Positions 25,771 through 36,445 of a DNA stretch of 60,792 nucleotides are shown here, in pieces. The notes below the pieces were generated by a model. The model had not been told where the DNA came from, made no database searches, and saw only the letters and a list, made by a program, of their open reading frames with translations. The position numbers were made by a program, and so were the translations under genes. Each line of letters starts with the position of its first letter. Within the stretch, counting starts at the first letter, position 1. Origin of the DNA: Mesorhizobium sp. LSJC280B00 (lineage in GTDB: Bacteria; Pseudomonadota; Alphaproteobacteria; Rhizobiales; Rhizobiaceae); NCBI RefSeq assembly GCF_000502835.1, contig NZ_AYVL01000009.1, positions 84,502 to 145,293 of the forward strand, in the 5' to 3' direction.

Positions 25771-27366
25771 ATGGTTGTAAGCGCCAACAGGCTTGAACTG
25801 CTGCAGATCGCCGATGCGGTCGCGCGTGAAAAGTCGATCGACAAGTCGATCGTCATCGCCGCCATGGCCGATGCGATCCAGAAGGCCGCGCGCTCGCGCT
25901 ACGGCCAGGAAACCAATATCCGCGCCGACATCAATGCCAACACCGGCGAGATGAAGCTGCAGCGGCTGATGGAAGTGGTCGAGAAGGTCGATGACTACGC
26001 GACGCAGATTGCCATTTCCTCGGCGCGCGAGCGCAATCCGGACGCCCAGCTCGGCGATTTCATTGCCGAACAGCTACCGCCGATGGATTTTGGCCGCATC
26101 GCCGCCCAGTCCGCCAAGCAGGTCATCGTGCAGAAGGTGCGCGAGGCCGAGCGCGACCGGCAATATGACGAATACAAGGACCGTATCGGCGAGATCGTCA
26201 ACGGTACCGTCAAGCGCGTCGAATACGGCAACGTCATCGTCGATCTCGGCCGCGGCGAGGCGATCATCCGCCGCGACGAGCTGATTCCGCGCGAAAACTA
26301 CAAATATGGCGATCGCGTCCGCGCCTATGTCTATGACGTGCGCCGCGAACAGCGCGGCCCGCAGATCTTCCTGTCGCGCACCCATCCGCAGTTCATGGCG
26401 AAGCTGTTCACCATGGAAGTGCCGGAAATCTACGACGGCATCATCGAGATCAAGTCGGTCGCCCGCGATCCGGGTTCGCGCGCCAAGATCGCTGTCATCT
26501 CGCGCGACAGCTCCATCGATCCGGTCGGCGCCTGCGTCGGCATGCGCGGCAGCCGCGTCCAGGCGGTCGTCGGTGAATTGCAGGGCGAGAAGATCGACAT
26601 CATTCCGTGGTCGCCTTCGGCCGCGTCCTTCATTGTCAATGCGTTGCAGCCGGCGGAAGTCGCCAAGGTCGTGCTCGACGAGGATGCCGAGCGCATCGAG
26701 GTCGTCGTTCCCGACGATCAGCTGTCGCTGGCCATCGGCCGCCGCGGCCAGAACGTCCGTCTTGCCTCGCAGCTCACCGGCTGGGATATCGACATCCTGA
26801 CCGAGCAGGAAGAGAGCGAACGCCGCCAGAAGGAATTCGTCGAACGGTCGTCGCTGTTCATGGAAGCCCTCGACGTCGACGAGATGGTCGGCCAGGTGCT
26901 CGCTTCCGAAGGCTTCACCAGCGTCGAGGAGGTCGCGTATGTCGACTCCGGCGAAATCGCGTCGATCGACGGCTTCGACGAGGACACGGCTTCGGAAATC
27001 CAGACCCGCGCCCGCGAATATCTGGAGAAGATCGAAGCCGAGCATGACGAGAAGCGCAAGGCGCTCGGCGTCAAGGACGAGCTGCGCGAGATTCCCGGCA
27101 TCACCACCGCCATGATGGTGACGCTCGGCGAGGACGGCGTGAAGACGATCGAGGATTTCGCCGGCTACGCCGCCGACGACCTGACCGGTTGGAAGGAACG
27201 CAAGGACGGCGAGACGAAGGTATTCCCGGGTGTGCTCGCCAACCACGGCGTATCACGCGCCGATGCCGAGCAGATGGTCCTGGCCGCTCGCCTGAAGGCT
27301 GGCTGGATCACCGAAGACGAGCTTGCCGCCGAGGGCGTGCCGGCTGACGAAACCGTCGGTGCGTGA
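25771..27366 (+). CDS. nusA: Transcription termination/antitermination factor NusA
   Basis: 531 residues from the ATG at 25771, preceded by GGGAGAAAG; the frame opens earlier at a GTG (25720) overlapping the rimP stop. Domains: N-terminal RNA-polymerase-binding domain (about 1-125, beginning [20 protein letters not shown]), S1 (about 130-200), KH1 and KH2 (about 205-345, with [20 protein letters not shown] and [15 protein letters not shown]), and C-terminal helix-hairpin repeats (about 365-515). It controls pausing, termination and rRNA antitermination. Confidence 0.96.
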   Translation: MVVSANRLELLQIADAVAREKSIDKSIVIAAMADAIQKAARSRYGQETNIRADINANTGEMKLQRLMEVVEKVDDYATQIAISSARERNPDAQLGDFIAEQLPPMDFGRIAAQSAKQVIVQKVREAERDRQYDEYKDRIGEIVNGTVKRVEYGNVIVDLGRGEAIIRRDELIPRENYKYGDRVRAYVYDVRREQRGPQIFLSRTHPQFMAKLFTMEVPEIYDGIIEIKSVARDPGSRAKIAVISRDSSIDPVGACVGMRGSRVQAVVGELQGEKIDIIPWSPSAASFIVNALQPAEVAKVVLDEDAERIEVVVPDDQLSLAIGRRGQNVRLASQLTGWDIDILTEQEESERRQKEFVERSSLFMEALDVDEMVGQVLASEGFTSVEEVAYVDSGEIASIDGFDEDTASEIQTRAREYLEKIEAEHDEKRKALGVKDELREIPGITTAMMVTLGEDGVKTIEDFAGYAADDLTGWKERKDGETKVFPGVLANHGVSRADAEQMVLAARLKAGWITEDELAAEGVPADETVGA

Positions 27367-27404
27367 GGTGAAACCGCATCGCACCGAACCCGCCCTTCGA
27401 CGAG

Positions 27405-28055
27405 ATGAACGATCGCACCTGCATCGTCACCCGCAGGCAAGCCGAACCGGATGAACTGATCCGTTTCGTCGTCGGCCCGGATTCGGCCGTCGTTCCGGAC
27501 ATCAAGAGAAACCTGCCCGGCCGCGGTTGCTGGGTGACGGCCGACCGCCTACATATAGAAAAGGCAGCGGCCAAAAACCTGTTTGCCCGTGCTTTTAAGG
27601 CGCAGGTGAGCGTGCCGGCCGATCTTGGCGGCATGGTCGACGCGCTGCTTTCCAGGTCCGCTCTGGGCATGCTTGGCCTGGCCCGCAAGGCGGGCGCCAT
27701 AGCGCTCGGAGCGACCAAGGTCGAGAGCGCCGTGCGCGGCGGACTTGCACTTTTCGTGCTCCACGCGATCGAGGCTTCCGACGATGGCGTCCGCAAGATA
27801 AGCCAGGCGCGGCGGGCAACCGTCCACCTCGGCGGGCCTGCGATCCGCGCTTACAAACTTTTCTCCGAGGCCGAGTTGAGCTTGGCATTGGGGGGTACAA
27901 ATGTGATACATGCTGCCGTTCTCGCGGGAGACGCGGGCAGGGCGGTCCAGAAGCGCATGGTTGCGCTCGACCGATATCGGGGCGGTTCCCCGGACGATCT
28001 GGCAATGCTTGCGGCCGTTGCTGACGAAGATGATGCCGCAGAGGATATGGAATGA
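27405..28055 (+). CDS. YlxR/L7Ae-like RNA-binding fusion protein
   Basis: 216 residues with two parts. Residues 1-90 match YlxR (DUF448): [20 protein letters not shown], then the loop LPGRGCWV. Residues about 90-190 resemble the L7Ae/YlxQ fold, starting near [20 protein letters not shown]. The tail is acidic ([10 protein letters not shown]). In many Firmicutes these domains are separate genes between nusA and infB; fusion is common in alphaproteobacteria. Predicted RNA binding, cytoplasmic. The stop overlaps the infB start by four bases (ATGA). Confidence 0.93.
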   Translation: MNDRTCIVTRRQAEPDELIRFVVGPDSAVVPDIKRNLPGRGCWVTADRLHIEKAAAKNLFARAFKAQVSVPADLGGMVDALLSRSALGMLGLARKAGAIALGATKVESAVRGGLALFVLHAIEASDDGVRKISQARRATVHLGGPAIRAYKLFSEAELSLALGGTNVIHAAVLAGDAGRAVQKRMVALDRYRGGSPDDLAMLAAVADEDDAAEDME

Positions 28056-30619
28056 GCGATACGAAATCGGGCGACGACAAGACGCTGAGTGTTACGCCGA
28101 AGAAGACCTTGACGCTGAAGCGCCCCGGTATGGAACAGGGCACGGTGCGCCAGAACTTCTCGCACGGCCGCACCAAGTCGGTGGTCGTCGAGACCAAGAA
28201 GCGCAAGTTCTCGCTGCCCGGCGACAAGCCGGAGCCGGCGGCAGCGCCTGTGTCCGTCTTCACGCCGAAGCCGGTCGCGGCAGCGCCTGCCGTGCAGGAA
28301 GCTCCCAAGGCGCCTCCCCCTCCGCCGCCGGTCGAACGCGGCGGCATGGTGCTGAACGAGTTGTCGCGCCAGGAAATGGAAGCACGCCGCCGGGCTCTCG
28401 AGGGCTCGAAGGTCCGCGATGTCGAGGATCGCCAGCGCGCCATCGAGGAAGCCAAGCGCCGCAGCGAGGACGAAGAGCGCCGCCGCCGCGAGCGCGAGGA
28501 ATCGGCTCGCCGTCAGGCCGAGGAAGAGGCACGGCTGCAAGCCGAGGCCGAATCCCGCCGCCGTGCCGAGGAAGAGGCGCGCCGCCGTGCGCCGCTCGCC
28601 GCCGAACTGGCAACAGTCGATGACGAGGAAGAGGTCAAACCGAAGCGGACCGGTGCCGGCGCACCAGTGCGCCGTCTGGTCACGCCGGAAGTGGCGCGTC
28701 CGGCCAAACCGACCAAGGGCGAGGAAGACCGCCGCCGCGGCAAGCTGACGCTGAATTCGGCGCTTTCCGACGAGGATGCGCGCGCCCGCTCGCTCTCGTC
28801 GATGCGCCGCCGTCAGGAGAAATTCAAGCGCGCGTTGCATAACGAGCCACGCGAGAAAGTCATGCGTGAAGTGATCCTGCCCGAAACCATCACCATCCAG
28901 GAGCTGGCGCAGCGCATGTCCGAGCGCGCTGTCGACGTGGTCAAGTTCTTCATGAAGCAGGGCCAGATCCTGAAGCCTGGTGACGTCATCGACGCCGACA
29001 CGGCCGAACTCGTCGCCACCGAATTTGGCCACACGGTCCGCCGCGTCGCCGAGTCCGACATCGAAGAGGGCTTGTTCAACATCGCCGATCGTCCCGAGGA
29101 CCTGCAGCCGCGTCCGCCGGTGGTAACGATCATGGGCCATGTCGATCACGGCAAGACCTCGTTGCTCGATGCCATCCGCAATGCCAACGTCGTCTCCGGC
29201 GAGGCCGGCGGCATTACCCAGCATATCGGCGCCTATCAGGTCGAGAAGAACGGTCACAAGGTTACCTTCATCGACACGCCCGGCCACGCCGCCTTCACGG
29301 CGATGCGTGCCCGCGGTGCCCAGGCGACCGATATCGCCATCCTCGTGGTGGCAGCTGACGACAGCGTCATGCCGCAGACGATCGAATCGATCAATCACGC
29401 CAAGGCGGCCGGCGTTCCGATCATTGTGGCGATCAACAAGATCGACAAGCATGACGCCGACCCGCAGAAGGTGCGTTCGGAACTGCTGCGCCACGAGGTG
29501 TTCGTCGAATCCATGGGCGGTGAGGTGCTGGATGTCGAGGTGTCGGCGACCAAGGGCATCAATCTCGACAAGTTGCTCGAAGCGATCCTGCTGCAGGCCG
29601 AAATCCTCGACCTGAAGGCCAATCCGGACCGCACCGCCGAAGGCGTGGTCATCGAAGCCCAGCTCGACAAGGGCCGCGGCCCAGTCGCTACCGTGCTGGT
29701 GCAGACCGGCACGTTGATGCCGGGCGACATTCTCGTCGCCGGCAACGAATGGGGCCGGGTACGCGCGCTCGTCAATGATCGCGGCGAGCAGGTCAAGGAA
29801 GCGCCGCCGGCAATGCCGGTGGAGGTGCTCGGCCTGCAAGGCACGCCGCAGGCCGGCGACCGCTTCGCCGTGGTCAACAACGAGGCCCGCGCCCGCGAGA
29901 TCACCGAATACCGCCAGCGTCTGGCACGCGAGAAGGCGGTTGCCAGGCATGCCGGCCAGCGCGGTTCGCTGGAGCAGATGATGTCGCAGTTGCAGACCAG
30001 CGGACTGAAAGAATTCCCGCTGGTTATCAAGGGCGACGTGCAGGGTTCGATCGAGGCGATCAACGCGGCGCTGGACAATCTCGGCACCGACGAGGTGCGT
30101 GCGCGCATCGTCCATGCGGGAGCCGGCGGTATCACCGAAAGCGACGTGTCGCTGGCGGAGACCTCGGGGGCCGCGATCATCGGCTTCAACGTTCGCGCCA
30201 ATGTGCAGGCGCGTGCGGCAGCGGCCGCGGCAGGCATCGAGATCCGCTACTACTCCATCATCTACAATCTCGTGGATGACGTGAAGGCGGCGCTCTCCGG
30301 CCTGCTCTCGCCGGAGCGTCGCGAGACCTTCATCGGCAATGCCGAGATCCTCGAGATCTTCGACATCACCAAGGTCGGCAAGATCGCCGGCTGCCGTGTC
30401 ACCGAAGGCAAGGTCGAGCGTGGTGCGGGCGTGCGCCTGATCCGCGACAACGTCGTCATCCACGAAGGCACGCTGAAGACCCTGAAGCGCTTCAAGGACG
30501 AGGTTTCGGAAGTTCCGGGCGGCCAGGAATGCGGCATGGCCTTCCAGAACTACGAGGACATGCGCGTCGGTGACGTCATCGAGTGCTTCCGCGTCGAGAT
30601 GGTGACCAGGACGCTCTGA
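28052..30619 (+). CDS. infB: Translation initiation factor IF-2
   Basis: 855 residues. IF-2 is the GTPase that brings formyl-Met-tRNA to the 30S subunit. An N-terminal region of low complexity (about 95-190) is a long charged arginine/glutamate helix. The IF2_N domain is near 270-325. The G domain starts near 353: G1 GHVDHGKT, G3 DTPGHAAF, G4 NKID, then domain II and the C-terminal fMet-tRNA-binding domain to the end. Start overlaps the preceding stop as ATGA. It ends 123 bp before rbfA. Confidence 0.97.
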   Translation: MSDTKSGDDKTLSVTPKKTLTLKRPGMEQGTVRQNFSHGRTKSVVVETKKRKFSLPGDKPEPAAAPVSVFTPKPVAAAPAVQEAPKAPPPPPPVERGGMVLNELSRQEMEARRRALEGSKVRDVEDRQRAIEEAKRRSEDEERRRREREESARRQAEEEARLQAEAESRRRAEEEARRRAPLAAELATVDDEEEVKPKRTGAGAPVRRLVTPEVARPAKPTKGEEDRRRGKLTLNSALSDEDARARSLSSMRRRQEKFKRALHNEPREKVMREVILPETITIQELAQRMSERAVDVVKFFMKQGQILKPGDVIDADTAELVATEFGHTVRRVAESDIEEGLFNIADRPEDLQPRPPVVTIMGHVDHGKTSLLDAIRNANVVSGEAGGITQHIGAYQVEKNGHKVTFIDTPGHAAFTAMRARGAQATDIAILVVAADDSVMPQTIESINHAKAAGVPIIVAINKIDKHDADPQKVRSELLRHEVFVESMGGEVLDVEVSATKGINLDKLLEAILLQAEILDLKANPDRTAEGVVIEAQLDKGRGPVATVLVQTGTLMPGDILVAGNEWGRVRALVNDRGEQVKEAPPAMPVEVLGLQGTPQAGDRFAVVNNEARAREITEYRQRLAREKAVARHAGQRGSLEQMMSQLQTSGLKEFPLVIKGDVQGSIEAINAALDNLGTDEVRARIVHAGAGGITESDVSLAETSGAAIIGFNVRANVQARAAAAAAGIEIRYYSIIYNLVDDVKAALSGLLSPERRETFIGNAEILEIFDITKVGKIAGCRVTEGKVERGAGVRLIRDNVVIHEGTLKTLKRFKDEVSEVPGGQECGMAFQNYEDMRVGDVIECFRVEMVTRTL

Positions 30620-30654
30620 GCTCGAACGTTCGAGTTCGGGCATCCATCGAGACC

Positions 30655-30680
30655 GGGCGGTGGTCGAAAGACCGCCGCCC
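30655..30680 (+). other. GNRA-capped stem-loop between infB and rbfA
   Basis: GGGCGGTGGTC (30655-30665) pairs with GACCGCCGCCC (30670-30680), with one T-G wobble, around a GAAA tetraloop. No U-run follows, so it is not a standard intrinsic terminator. A perfect 14-bp palindrome CTCGAACGTTCGAG lies just upstream at 30621-30634. It may mark an RNA processing or stabilising site in the infB-rbfA transcript. Confidence 0.6.
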
Positions 30681-30742
30681 AAACCATATGAGACATGTGG
30701 TGCGGTCCTATCCCGCGCCCCACGATTTCAGGATAGAGAAAA

Positions 30743-31168
30743 ATGCCCCGTTCAATCACATCAGGCCCATCCCAGCGCATGCTTCGCGTAGGCGAGCAGG
30801 TGCGCCATGCTCTGTCGGAAACCTTGCAGCGCGGCGAGATCCTCGATCCGCTGATCGAGAACACGGTGGTTTCGGTCTCGGAAGTGCGCATGTCGCCCGA
30901 TCTCAAGATCGCCACCGCCTTCGTTTCGCCGCTCGGCGCCAAGGATGCCGGGGCGGTGATCGAGGCGCTCAACAAGCATGCGAAGTTCGTGCGCGGCCGC
31001 GTCTCCGGCGCGCTGCGCCAGATGAAGTACATGCCGGAATTCCGCTTCCGGCTCGACACCAGCTACGACAATTTCCAGAAGATAAACGAGTTGCTGCACT
31101 CGCCCGAAGTGGCGCGCGATCTCAGCGCCGACGACAAAGACAAAGACGACCGGAAGGACAGCGAATAG
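30743..31168 (+). CDS. rbfA: Ribosome-binding factor A
   Basis: 141 residues from the ATG at 30743 (AGGATAGAG upstream). RbfA binds the 30S subunit near the 5' end of 16S rRNA and is needed for cold growth. The KH-like fold shows [20 protein letters not shown] (about 12-31) and the conserved [20 protein letters not shown] (about 85-104). The tail is lysine/aspartate-rich. The TAG stop shares a base with the truB GTG start. Confidence 0.95.
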   Translation: MPRSITSGPSQRMLRVGEQVRHALSETLQRGEILDPLIENTVVSVSEVRMSPDLKIATAFVSPLGAKDAGAVIEALNKHAKFVRGRVSGALRQMKYMPEFRFRLDTSYDNFQKINELLHSPEVARDLSADDKDKDDRKDSE

Positions 31169-32121
31169 TGGCGCGTCGCGGCAAGAAGAAGGGCCGGCCG
31201 ATCTCGGGCTGGCTGGTACTGGACAAGCCGGTCGGCATGGGCTCGACTGAAGCCGTCTCCAAGATCAAATGGCTGTTCCAGGCGGAAAAGGCCGGCCATG
31301 CCGGCACGCTCGACCCGCTGGCGTCCGGCATGCTGCCGATCGCGCTCGGCGAAGCGACCAAGACCGTGCCATACGTCCAGGACGGCGCCAAGGTCTACCG
31401 CTTCACGGTTGCCTGGGGCGAGGAGCGTTCGACCGACGACCTCGAAGGCCCGGCGACCAAAAGCTCGGACCGCCGTCCGGCGGAAGCCGACGTACGGGCG
31501 CTGCTTTCGAAATATACCGGCGTCATCATGCAGACGCCGCCGCAATTTTCGGCGATCAAGATCGCCGGCGAGCGCGCCTACGACCTTGCCCGCGATGGCG
31601 AGACGATCGACATTCCGGCACGCGAGGTCGAGATCGGCCGGCTCGATCTGGTCGAGCACATGGCCGATCGCACCATCTTCGAGGTCGAATGCGGCAAGGG
31701 CACCTATGTCCGCTCGCTGGCGCGCGACATGGGCCGCGACCTTGGCTGCTTTGGTCACATCGCCGAGCTGCGGCGGGTCGAGGTCGAGCCGTTCACGCAG
31801 GAAGATTTCGTTACGCTGGCCGAGCTGGAAGCCGCCCGCTTCGGCGAGCAGGGCGAGCCGCAAGCAGCAGACGCCCCGATCGACTTCGGTGCCATCGATG
31901 CACTTCTGGTCGACACCGCCGCGGCGCTCGAATGCCTGCCGCAGGTCGCGATCAGCGATGATGCGGCAACCAAAATCCGCCTCGGCAATCCGGTCATCAT
32001 TCGCGGCCGTGACGCGCCGGTAGAAGCGGAGGAGGCCTGCGCCACCGCGCGCGGCAAGCTGGTCGCCATCGGCGCCATCGAGCAAGGCATGTTCAAGCCA
32101 AAGCGGGTCTTTATCGGGTAA
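31168..32121 (+). CDS. truB: tRNA pseudouridine(55) synthase
   Basis: 317 residues from the GTG at 31168 (TAGTG overlap with rbfA). Conserved motifs are [20 protein letters not shown] (about 14-33), the catalytic-aspartate region [20 protein letters not shown] (44-63), and [19 protein letters not shown] (about 176-194). TruB makes psi55 in the T-loop of tRNAs. The reading frame is open upstream into rbfA and the spacer, which is a shadow. After the stop comes a palindromic repeat. Confidence 0.96.
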   Translation: MARRGKKKGRPISGWLVLDKPVGMGSTEAVSKIKWLFQAEKAGHAGTLDPLASGMLPIALGEATKTVPYVQDGAKVYRFTVAWGEERSTDDLEGPATKSSDRRPAEADVRALLSKYTGVIMQTPPQFSAIKIAGERAYDLARDGETIDIPAREVEIGRLDLVEHMADRTIFEVECGKGTYVRSLARDMGRDLGCFGHIAELRRVEVEPFTQEDFVTLAELEAARFGEQGEPQAADAPIDFGAIDALLVDTAAALECLPQVAISDDAATKIRLGNPVIIRGRDAPVEAEEACATARGKLVAIGAIEQGMFKPKRVFIG

Positions 32122-32134
32122 CAGCTGTCTCTCG

Positions 32135-32180
32135 GCGCATGATCTCCAACCGGATTCTATTTTGGGAAAGGATCATGCGC
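32135..32180. repeat. Palindromic repeat element between truB and corA
   Basis: 46 bp bounded by GCGCATGATC (32135-32144) and its exact complement GATCATGCGC (32171-32180). The interior CCAACCGGATTCTATTTTGG is similar in layout to the element within tsaB (arms around ATGATC and an ACCGG-TTTTGGG core). Probably a dispersed short palindrome of the same group. Confidence 0.8.
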
Positions 32181-32254
32181 TAAATCAACAGGGCGACGGC
32201 GTCGTTTGCCGTCCGAAGGGATGCGCGGCACCGACGCTGCATTCGAGGGGGCAC

Positions 32255-33349
32255 ATGGCAAAGGCTGAGACGGGCAGGAAGCGGGCGGTGCTCAACACAC
32301 GGCGGCCGCCCGTCGGGGCTTCGCCCGGCACGCTGATCGCCGACCCGGCGGCACGCCGTTCCGAGCTTAGGCTGACATTGATCTCGCCCGAAAAGTTCAA
32401 GACCATCGACAATGCCAGCATCGACGACGTCAACACCCATTGCCACAATTGGCCGGTTATCTGGCTCGATTGCACAGGCCTCGCCAACATCCAGCTGATC
32501 GAGGAGATCGGCCGGATCTTCAACCTGCATCCGTTGGCGCTGGAAGATGTCGTCAACACCGGCCAGCGGCCGAAGGTGGATTTCTTCGAGGACCATGCCT
32601 TTGTCGTCGTCAGGATGATCGACGATGTCACCGCGCATCGCTACGAACAGATCGCCGTCTTCTTCGGCAGGAACTTCGTCGTCACCTTCCAGGAACGCGA
32701 AGGCGACCCGTTCGATCCCGTGCGCAAGCGGATCGCAAGCTCGGTGCCCAACCGCTTGCGCTCGCGCGGCGCCGACTATCTCGCCTATGCTTTGATCGAC
32801 GCCATCGTTGACAGCTATTTCCCGCCGATCGAGGCTGCCGGCGAATTGGTCGACAGCATTGAGGACCAGATGCTGAACCAGGCGCACAAGCATCAGATGC
32901 GGCAGCTTCACGAATTGCGGCGCGATGCCAATGTGCTGAAGGGCGTGCTTTGGCCGATGCGCGACGCGCTGGCGACCATGATCCGCAACGACGTCTCTTA
33001 TGTGAAGGCCGAAACCAAGATATTTCTGAACGACACGCTCGATCATTCGCTGCGATTGATCGAACTGGTCGAAACCCAGCGCGACATGCTGACCGGCCTG
33101 ATCGAGATGCACTTGTCGCTCAGCCAGGCGCGCACCAACGACGTCATCAGCTATCTGACGATCGTCTCGGTGATCTTCATGCCGCTTACCTTTCTCGTCG
33201 GCGTATGGGGCATGAATTTCGACCCCGACACCTCGCCCTGGAACATGCCGGAGCTGAAAGCCTATTACGGCTATCCCCTGTCGCTCGTCTTCATGGCGCT
33301 TGTTGCGGTCGGGCTCTTTGCGTACTTCAAATGGAAGAAATGGCTCTGA
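32255..33349 (+). CDS. corA: CorA-type magnesium/divalent metal transporter
   Basis: 364 residues from the ATG at 32255 (GAGGGGGCAC upstream). A large cytoplasmic N-terminal domain is followed by two C-terminal membrane helices (about 304-323 and 343-360). Between the helices is the GMN selectivity motif within VGVWGMNFDPD. It would form pentameric channels in the inner membrane. A frame open upstream to 32162 crosses the palindrome and is not used. Cobalt or nickel transport is possible in the family. Confidence 0.92.
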   Translation: MAKAETGRKRAVLNTRRPPVGASPGTLIADPAARRSELRLTLISPEKFKTIDNASIDDVNTHCHNWPVIWLDCTGLANIQLIEEIGRIFNLHPLALEDVVNTGQRPKVDFFEDHAFVVVRMIDDVTAHRYEQIAVFFGRNFVVTFQEREGDPFDPVRKRIASSVPNRLRSRGADYLAYALIDAIVDSYFPPIEAAGELVDSIEDQMLNQAHKHQMRQLHELRRDANVLKGVLWPMRDALATMIRNDVSYVKAETKIFLNDTLDHSLRLIELVETQRDMLTGLIEMHLSLSQARTNDVISYLTIVSVIFMPLTFLVGVWGMNFDPDTSPWNMPELKAYYGYPLSLVFMALVAVGLFAYFKWKKWL

Positions 33350-33375
33350 CTAGGCGGAAGTGCCCGTTTATGCAG

Positions 33376-33411
33376 CAAAAAGCCGGCTTGTGAATTAGGC
33401 TGGCCTTTTTG
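33376..33411 (+). terminator. Probable intrinsic terminator after corA
   Basis: CAAAAAGCCGG pairs imperfectly with CTGGCCTTTTTG (33400-33411), giving a bulged stem that ends in a T-run. It lies 26 bp after the corA stop and upstream of rpsO; the AAAAA arm could make it work in both directions. Confidence 0.55.
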
Positions 33412-33531
33412 TCGGAATTGCACTATATGCGCCGCAGCCTCGCGCTTTGACGCGTTGCTTGCACCGGCCCCTGCTGGACGACATCCCGGCTGAGGGCGTC
33501 CCGTTTCCTCAAACAGACAAGGAAAAACACG

Positions 33532-33801
33532 ATGTCGATTACTGCCGAACGCAAGAAGGAATTGATGGGCGAATTCGCTACCGCCAAGGGCGATACCGGG
33601 TCTCCGGAAGTCCAGGTGGCCATCCTTTCGGAGCGCATCAAGAACCTGACCGACCATTTCAAGGACCACAAGAAGGATAACCATTCCCGCCGTGGTCTGC
33701 TCGCTCTCGTTTCCCAGCGCCGCAGCCTGCTTGATTATCTCAAGCGCAAGGACGACGCGCGCTATCAGACGCTGATCGAGAAGCTCGGTCTGCGCCGTTG
33801 A
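33532..33801 (+). CDS. rpsO: 30S ribosomal protein S15
   Basis: 89 residues, the family length. The signature [21 protein letters not shown] (about 22-42) and the helical [16 protein letters not shown] (about 61-76) are intact. S15 is a primary binder of the central domain of 16S rRNA. AAGGAAAAACACG precedes the ATG. The rpsO-pnp order is conserved across proteobacteria. Confidence 0.97.
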   Translation: MSITAERKKELMGEFATAKGDTGSPEVQVAILSERIKNLTDHFKDHKKDNHSRRGLLALVSQRRSLLDYLKRKDDARYQTLIEKLGLRR

Positions 33802-33807
33802 CGAATT

Positions 33808-33839
33808 GACCGGCGGGTTCTTTCGAGAGCCCGCCGGTC
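33808..33839 (+). other. Strong stem-loop after rpsO
   Basis: GACCGGCGGGTTCT pairs with AGAGCCCGCCGGTC (one wobble) around a TTCG tetraloop, a 14-bp stem seven bases after the rpsO stop. No U-run follows. It may be a transcript end or an RNase III-type processing site of the rpsO-pnp mRNA, as known in E. coli. The rest of the 407-bp gap to pnp holds a second hairpin (GCGCATC/GATGCGC, 33891-33910) and a palindromic repeat; no gene seen. Confidence 0.75.
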
Positions 33840-33933
33840 GCGCATTGGAGCATCGGGTCATCCAAGGCTCCATGAAGGAAGTAGAGCGCCGCGCATCGGT
33901 TTGGATGCGCAAAGGACGCTCTGAAGTTTAGAT

Positions 33934-33980
33934 TTGCGCAGGATATTTTCCGAAAACCTGGTTTTCGGGTTCACGCGCAA
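33934..33980. repeat. Palindromic repeat element between rpsO and pnp
   Basis: 47 bp bounded by TTGCGC (33934-33939) and GCGCAA (33975-33980), with an inner inverted pair CCGAAAACC and GGTTTTCGG. The core (xxxAAAACC-GGTTTTxGG) echoes the elements at 14105 and 32135, though the outer arms differ. A dispersed palindrome of the same group seems likely. Confidence 0.7.
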
Positions 33981-34208
33981 GGCCACTCGGATCGATTGGC
34001 CAACCCGGTTTCGAAACAGCAGAGGGCCGCTCGAAACCGCCCATGGACGGTCATGGGGCAGGATTGCAGGACGCTCGTGCGGCACCGCGCCGAATAAACC
34101 GAGCCTCCCGTTGTCTTGCCCGTGGCTGCCCGAGAAAGGAAGCCAAGGGAAAGGGGCATCCGCGCACGCTGAAACGGCGCGGCCCTTTCCGCATATGAAG
34201 GACAAGAC

Positions 34209-36356
34209 ATGTTCAATTACCACAAAGTGGAAATCGAATGGGGCGGCCGTCCGCTCATTCTCGAAACCGGCAAGATCGCGCGTCAGGCTGATGGCGCGGT
34301 GCTGGCCACCTACGGCGAAACCAAGGTTCTCGCCACCGTCGTCTCGATGAAAGAGCCGAAGCCCGGCCTCGACTTCTTTCCGCTGACGGTCAACTACCAG
34401 GAAAAGACTTACGCCGCCGGCAAGATCCCGGGTGGCTATTTCAAGCGGGAAGGCCGTCCGAGCGAGAAGGAAACGCTGGTTTCCCGCCTGATCGACCGCC
34501 CGATCCGCCCGCTCTTCGCCGAAGGCTACAAGAACGACACCCAGATCGTCGTCACCGTCGTCCAGCACGATCTCGAAAATGACCCGGACATCCTGTCGAT
34601 CGTCGCCACCTCCGCCGCCCTGACCTTGTCCGGCGTGCCGTTCATGGGCCCGGTTGGCGGCGCCCGAGTCGGCTACATCAACGGCGAATATGTGCTCAAC
34701 CCGCATGTCGACGAGATGCAGGAATCGAAGCTCGACCTGGTCGTCGCCGGCACCGCCGACGCCGTGCTGATGGTCGAGTCCGAAGCCAAGGAACTCGGCG
34801 AGGACCTTATGCTCGGCGCCGTCATGTTCGGCCACAGGGGCTTCCAGCCGGTGATCGACGCGATCATCAAGCTGGCTGAAGTCGCGGCAAAGGACCCGCG
34901 CGACTTCAACGCGCCAGACTATTCCGCACTTGAAGCCGAGATGCTCAAGATCGTCGAAGGCGAGCTTCGCGACGCCTACAAGATCACCGACAAGCAGAAG
35001 CGCTATGCCGCCGTCGACGCCGTCAAGGCGAAGGTCAAGGCCGCGTTCGCACCGGCAGAAGGCGAAGAGGCCAAATACACGTCCGAACAGATCGGCACCG
35101 TGTTCAAGGAGCTCCAGGCCAAGGTCGTGCGCTGGAACATCCTCGACACCGGCTCGCGCATCGACGGCCGCGACCTGAAGACGGTCCGCAAGATCGTCTC
35201 GGAAGTCGGCGTCCTGCCGCGCACGCACGGCTCGGCGCTGTTCACTCGCGGCGAGACCCAGGCGCTGGTCGTCGCCACGCTCGGCACCGGCGAGGACGAG
35301 CAGTATGTCGATTCGTTGACCGGCATGTACAAGGAGAAGTTCCTCCTGCACTACAACTTCCCTCCCTATTCGGTCGGTGAAACCGGCCGCATGGGTTCGC
35401 CGGGCCGCCGCGAAATCGGCCATGGCAAGCTCGCCTGGCGCGCCATCCGGCCGATGCTTCCGACCGCCGACCAGTTCCCCTATACGTTGCGCGTCGTTTC
35501 GGAGATCACCGAGTCCAATGGCTCGTCGTCGATGGCTACCGTCTGCGGCACCTCGCTGGCTCTGATGGACGCGGGCGTGCCGCTTGCCAAGCCGGTCGCC
35601 GGCATTGCGATGGGCCTGATCAAGGAAGGCGAGCGCTTCGCCGTGCTCTCCGACATCCTTGGCGACGAGGACCACCTCGGCGACATGGACTTCAAGGTTG
35701 CGGGCACCGCCTACGGCATCACCTCGCTGCAGATGGACATCAAGATCGAGGGCATCACCGAGGAGATCATGAAGATCGCCCTCGACCAGGCCAAGGATGG
35801 CCGTCAGTACATTCTCGGCGAAATGGCCCACGCGCTGTCCGGCGCACGTGCCGAGCTCGGCGAGTTCGCGCCGCGCATCGAGGTCATGCACATCCCGACC
35901 GACAAGATCCGCGACGTGATCGGCTCGGGCGGCAAGGTCATCCGCGAGATCGTCGAAAAGACCGGCGCCAAGATCAACATCGAGGACGACGGCACCGTCA
36001 AGATCGCCTCGGCCAATGCCAAGGAGATCGAGGCGGCGAAGAAGTGGATACACACCATCGTCGCCGAGCCGGAAGTCGGTGAAATCTACGAAGGCACGGT
36101 CGTCAAGACCGCCGACTTCGGCGCTTTCGTCAATTTCTTCGGTCCGCGTGACGGCCTCGTCCACATCTCGCAACTCGCCAATGACCGCGTCGCCAAGACC
36201 TCCGATGTGGTCAAGGAAGGCGACAAGGTCTGGGTCAAGCTGATGGGCTTCGACGAGCGCGGCAAGGTCCGCCTGTCGATGAAGGTCGTCGACCAGGCCA
36301 CCGGCAAGGAAATCGTGCGCGACAAGAAGAGCGAAGGCGAAGAAAACGCCGCCTAA
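34209..36356 (+). CDS. pnp: Polyribonucleotide nucleotidyltransferase
   Basis: 715 residues. PNPase degrades RNA phosphorolytically from the 3' end and can add tails. Two RNase PH domains (about 10-140 and 310-445) flank an alpha-helical domain; [20 protein letters not shown] (about 386-405) is the characteristic second-core motif. A KH domain (about 550-610, [20 protein letters not shown]) and a C-terminal S1 domain (about 620-690, [16 protein letters not shown]) bind RNA. ATG follows AAGGACAAGAC. A G+C hairpin lies just after the stop. Confidence 0.97.
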   Translation: MFNYHKVEIEWGGRPLILETGKIARQADGAVLATYGETKVLATVVSMKEPKPGLDFFPLTVNYQEKTYAAGKIPGGYFKREGRPSEKETLVSRLIDRPIRPLFAEGYKNDTQIVVTVVQHDLENDPDILSIVATSAALTLSGVPFMGPVGGARVGYINGEYVLNPHVDEMQESKLDLVVAGTADAVLMVESEAKELGEDLMLGAVMFGHRGFQPVIDAIIKLAEVAAKDPRDFNAPDYSALEAEMLKIVEGELRDAYKITDKQKRYAAVDAVKAKVKAAFAPAEGEEAKYTSEQIGTVFKELQAKVVRWNILDTGSRIDGRDLKTVRKIVSEVGVLPRTHGSALFTRGETQALVVATLGTGEDEQYVDSLTGMYKEKFLLHYNFPPYSVGETGRMGSPGRREIGHGKLAWRAIRPMLPTADQFPYTLRVVSEITESNGSSSMATVCGTSLALMDAGVPLAKPVAGIAMGLIKEGERFAVLSDILGDEDHLGDMDFKVAGTAYGITSLQMDIKIEGITEEIMKIALDQAKDGRQYILGEMAHALSGARAELGEFAPRIEVMHIPTDKIRDVIGSGGKVIREIVEKTGAKINIEDDGTVKIASANAKEIEAAKKWIHTIVAEPEVGEIYEGTVVKTADFGAFVNFFGPRDGLVHISQLANDRVAKTSDVVKEGDKVWVKLMGFDERGKVRLSMKVVDQATGKEIVRDKKSEGEENAA

Positions 36357-36380
36357 GCTGATCTAACTATGCAATCGAAG

Positions 36381-36410
36381 CGGGCGCGCCGGAAGGTCGC
36401 GCCCGTTTGC
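36381..36410 (+). terminator. Probable intrinsic terminator after pnp
   Basis: CGGGCGCG (36381-36388) pairs with CGCGCCCG (36398-36405) around CCGGAAGGT, followed by TTTGCGTTT. It is 24 bases downstream of the pnp stop. Confidence 0.65.
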
Positions 36411-36445
36411 GTTTCAACAACAGCCTTGCAGTTCAAGAGTGGTGA

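Noticed and set aside
27851..30682. Very long minus-strand open frame (about 940 codons) opposite infB and its neighbour
   Set aside because: It is antisense to clear infB and ylxR motifs, has no family resemblance, and is the usual effect of GC-rich third positions.
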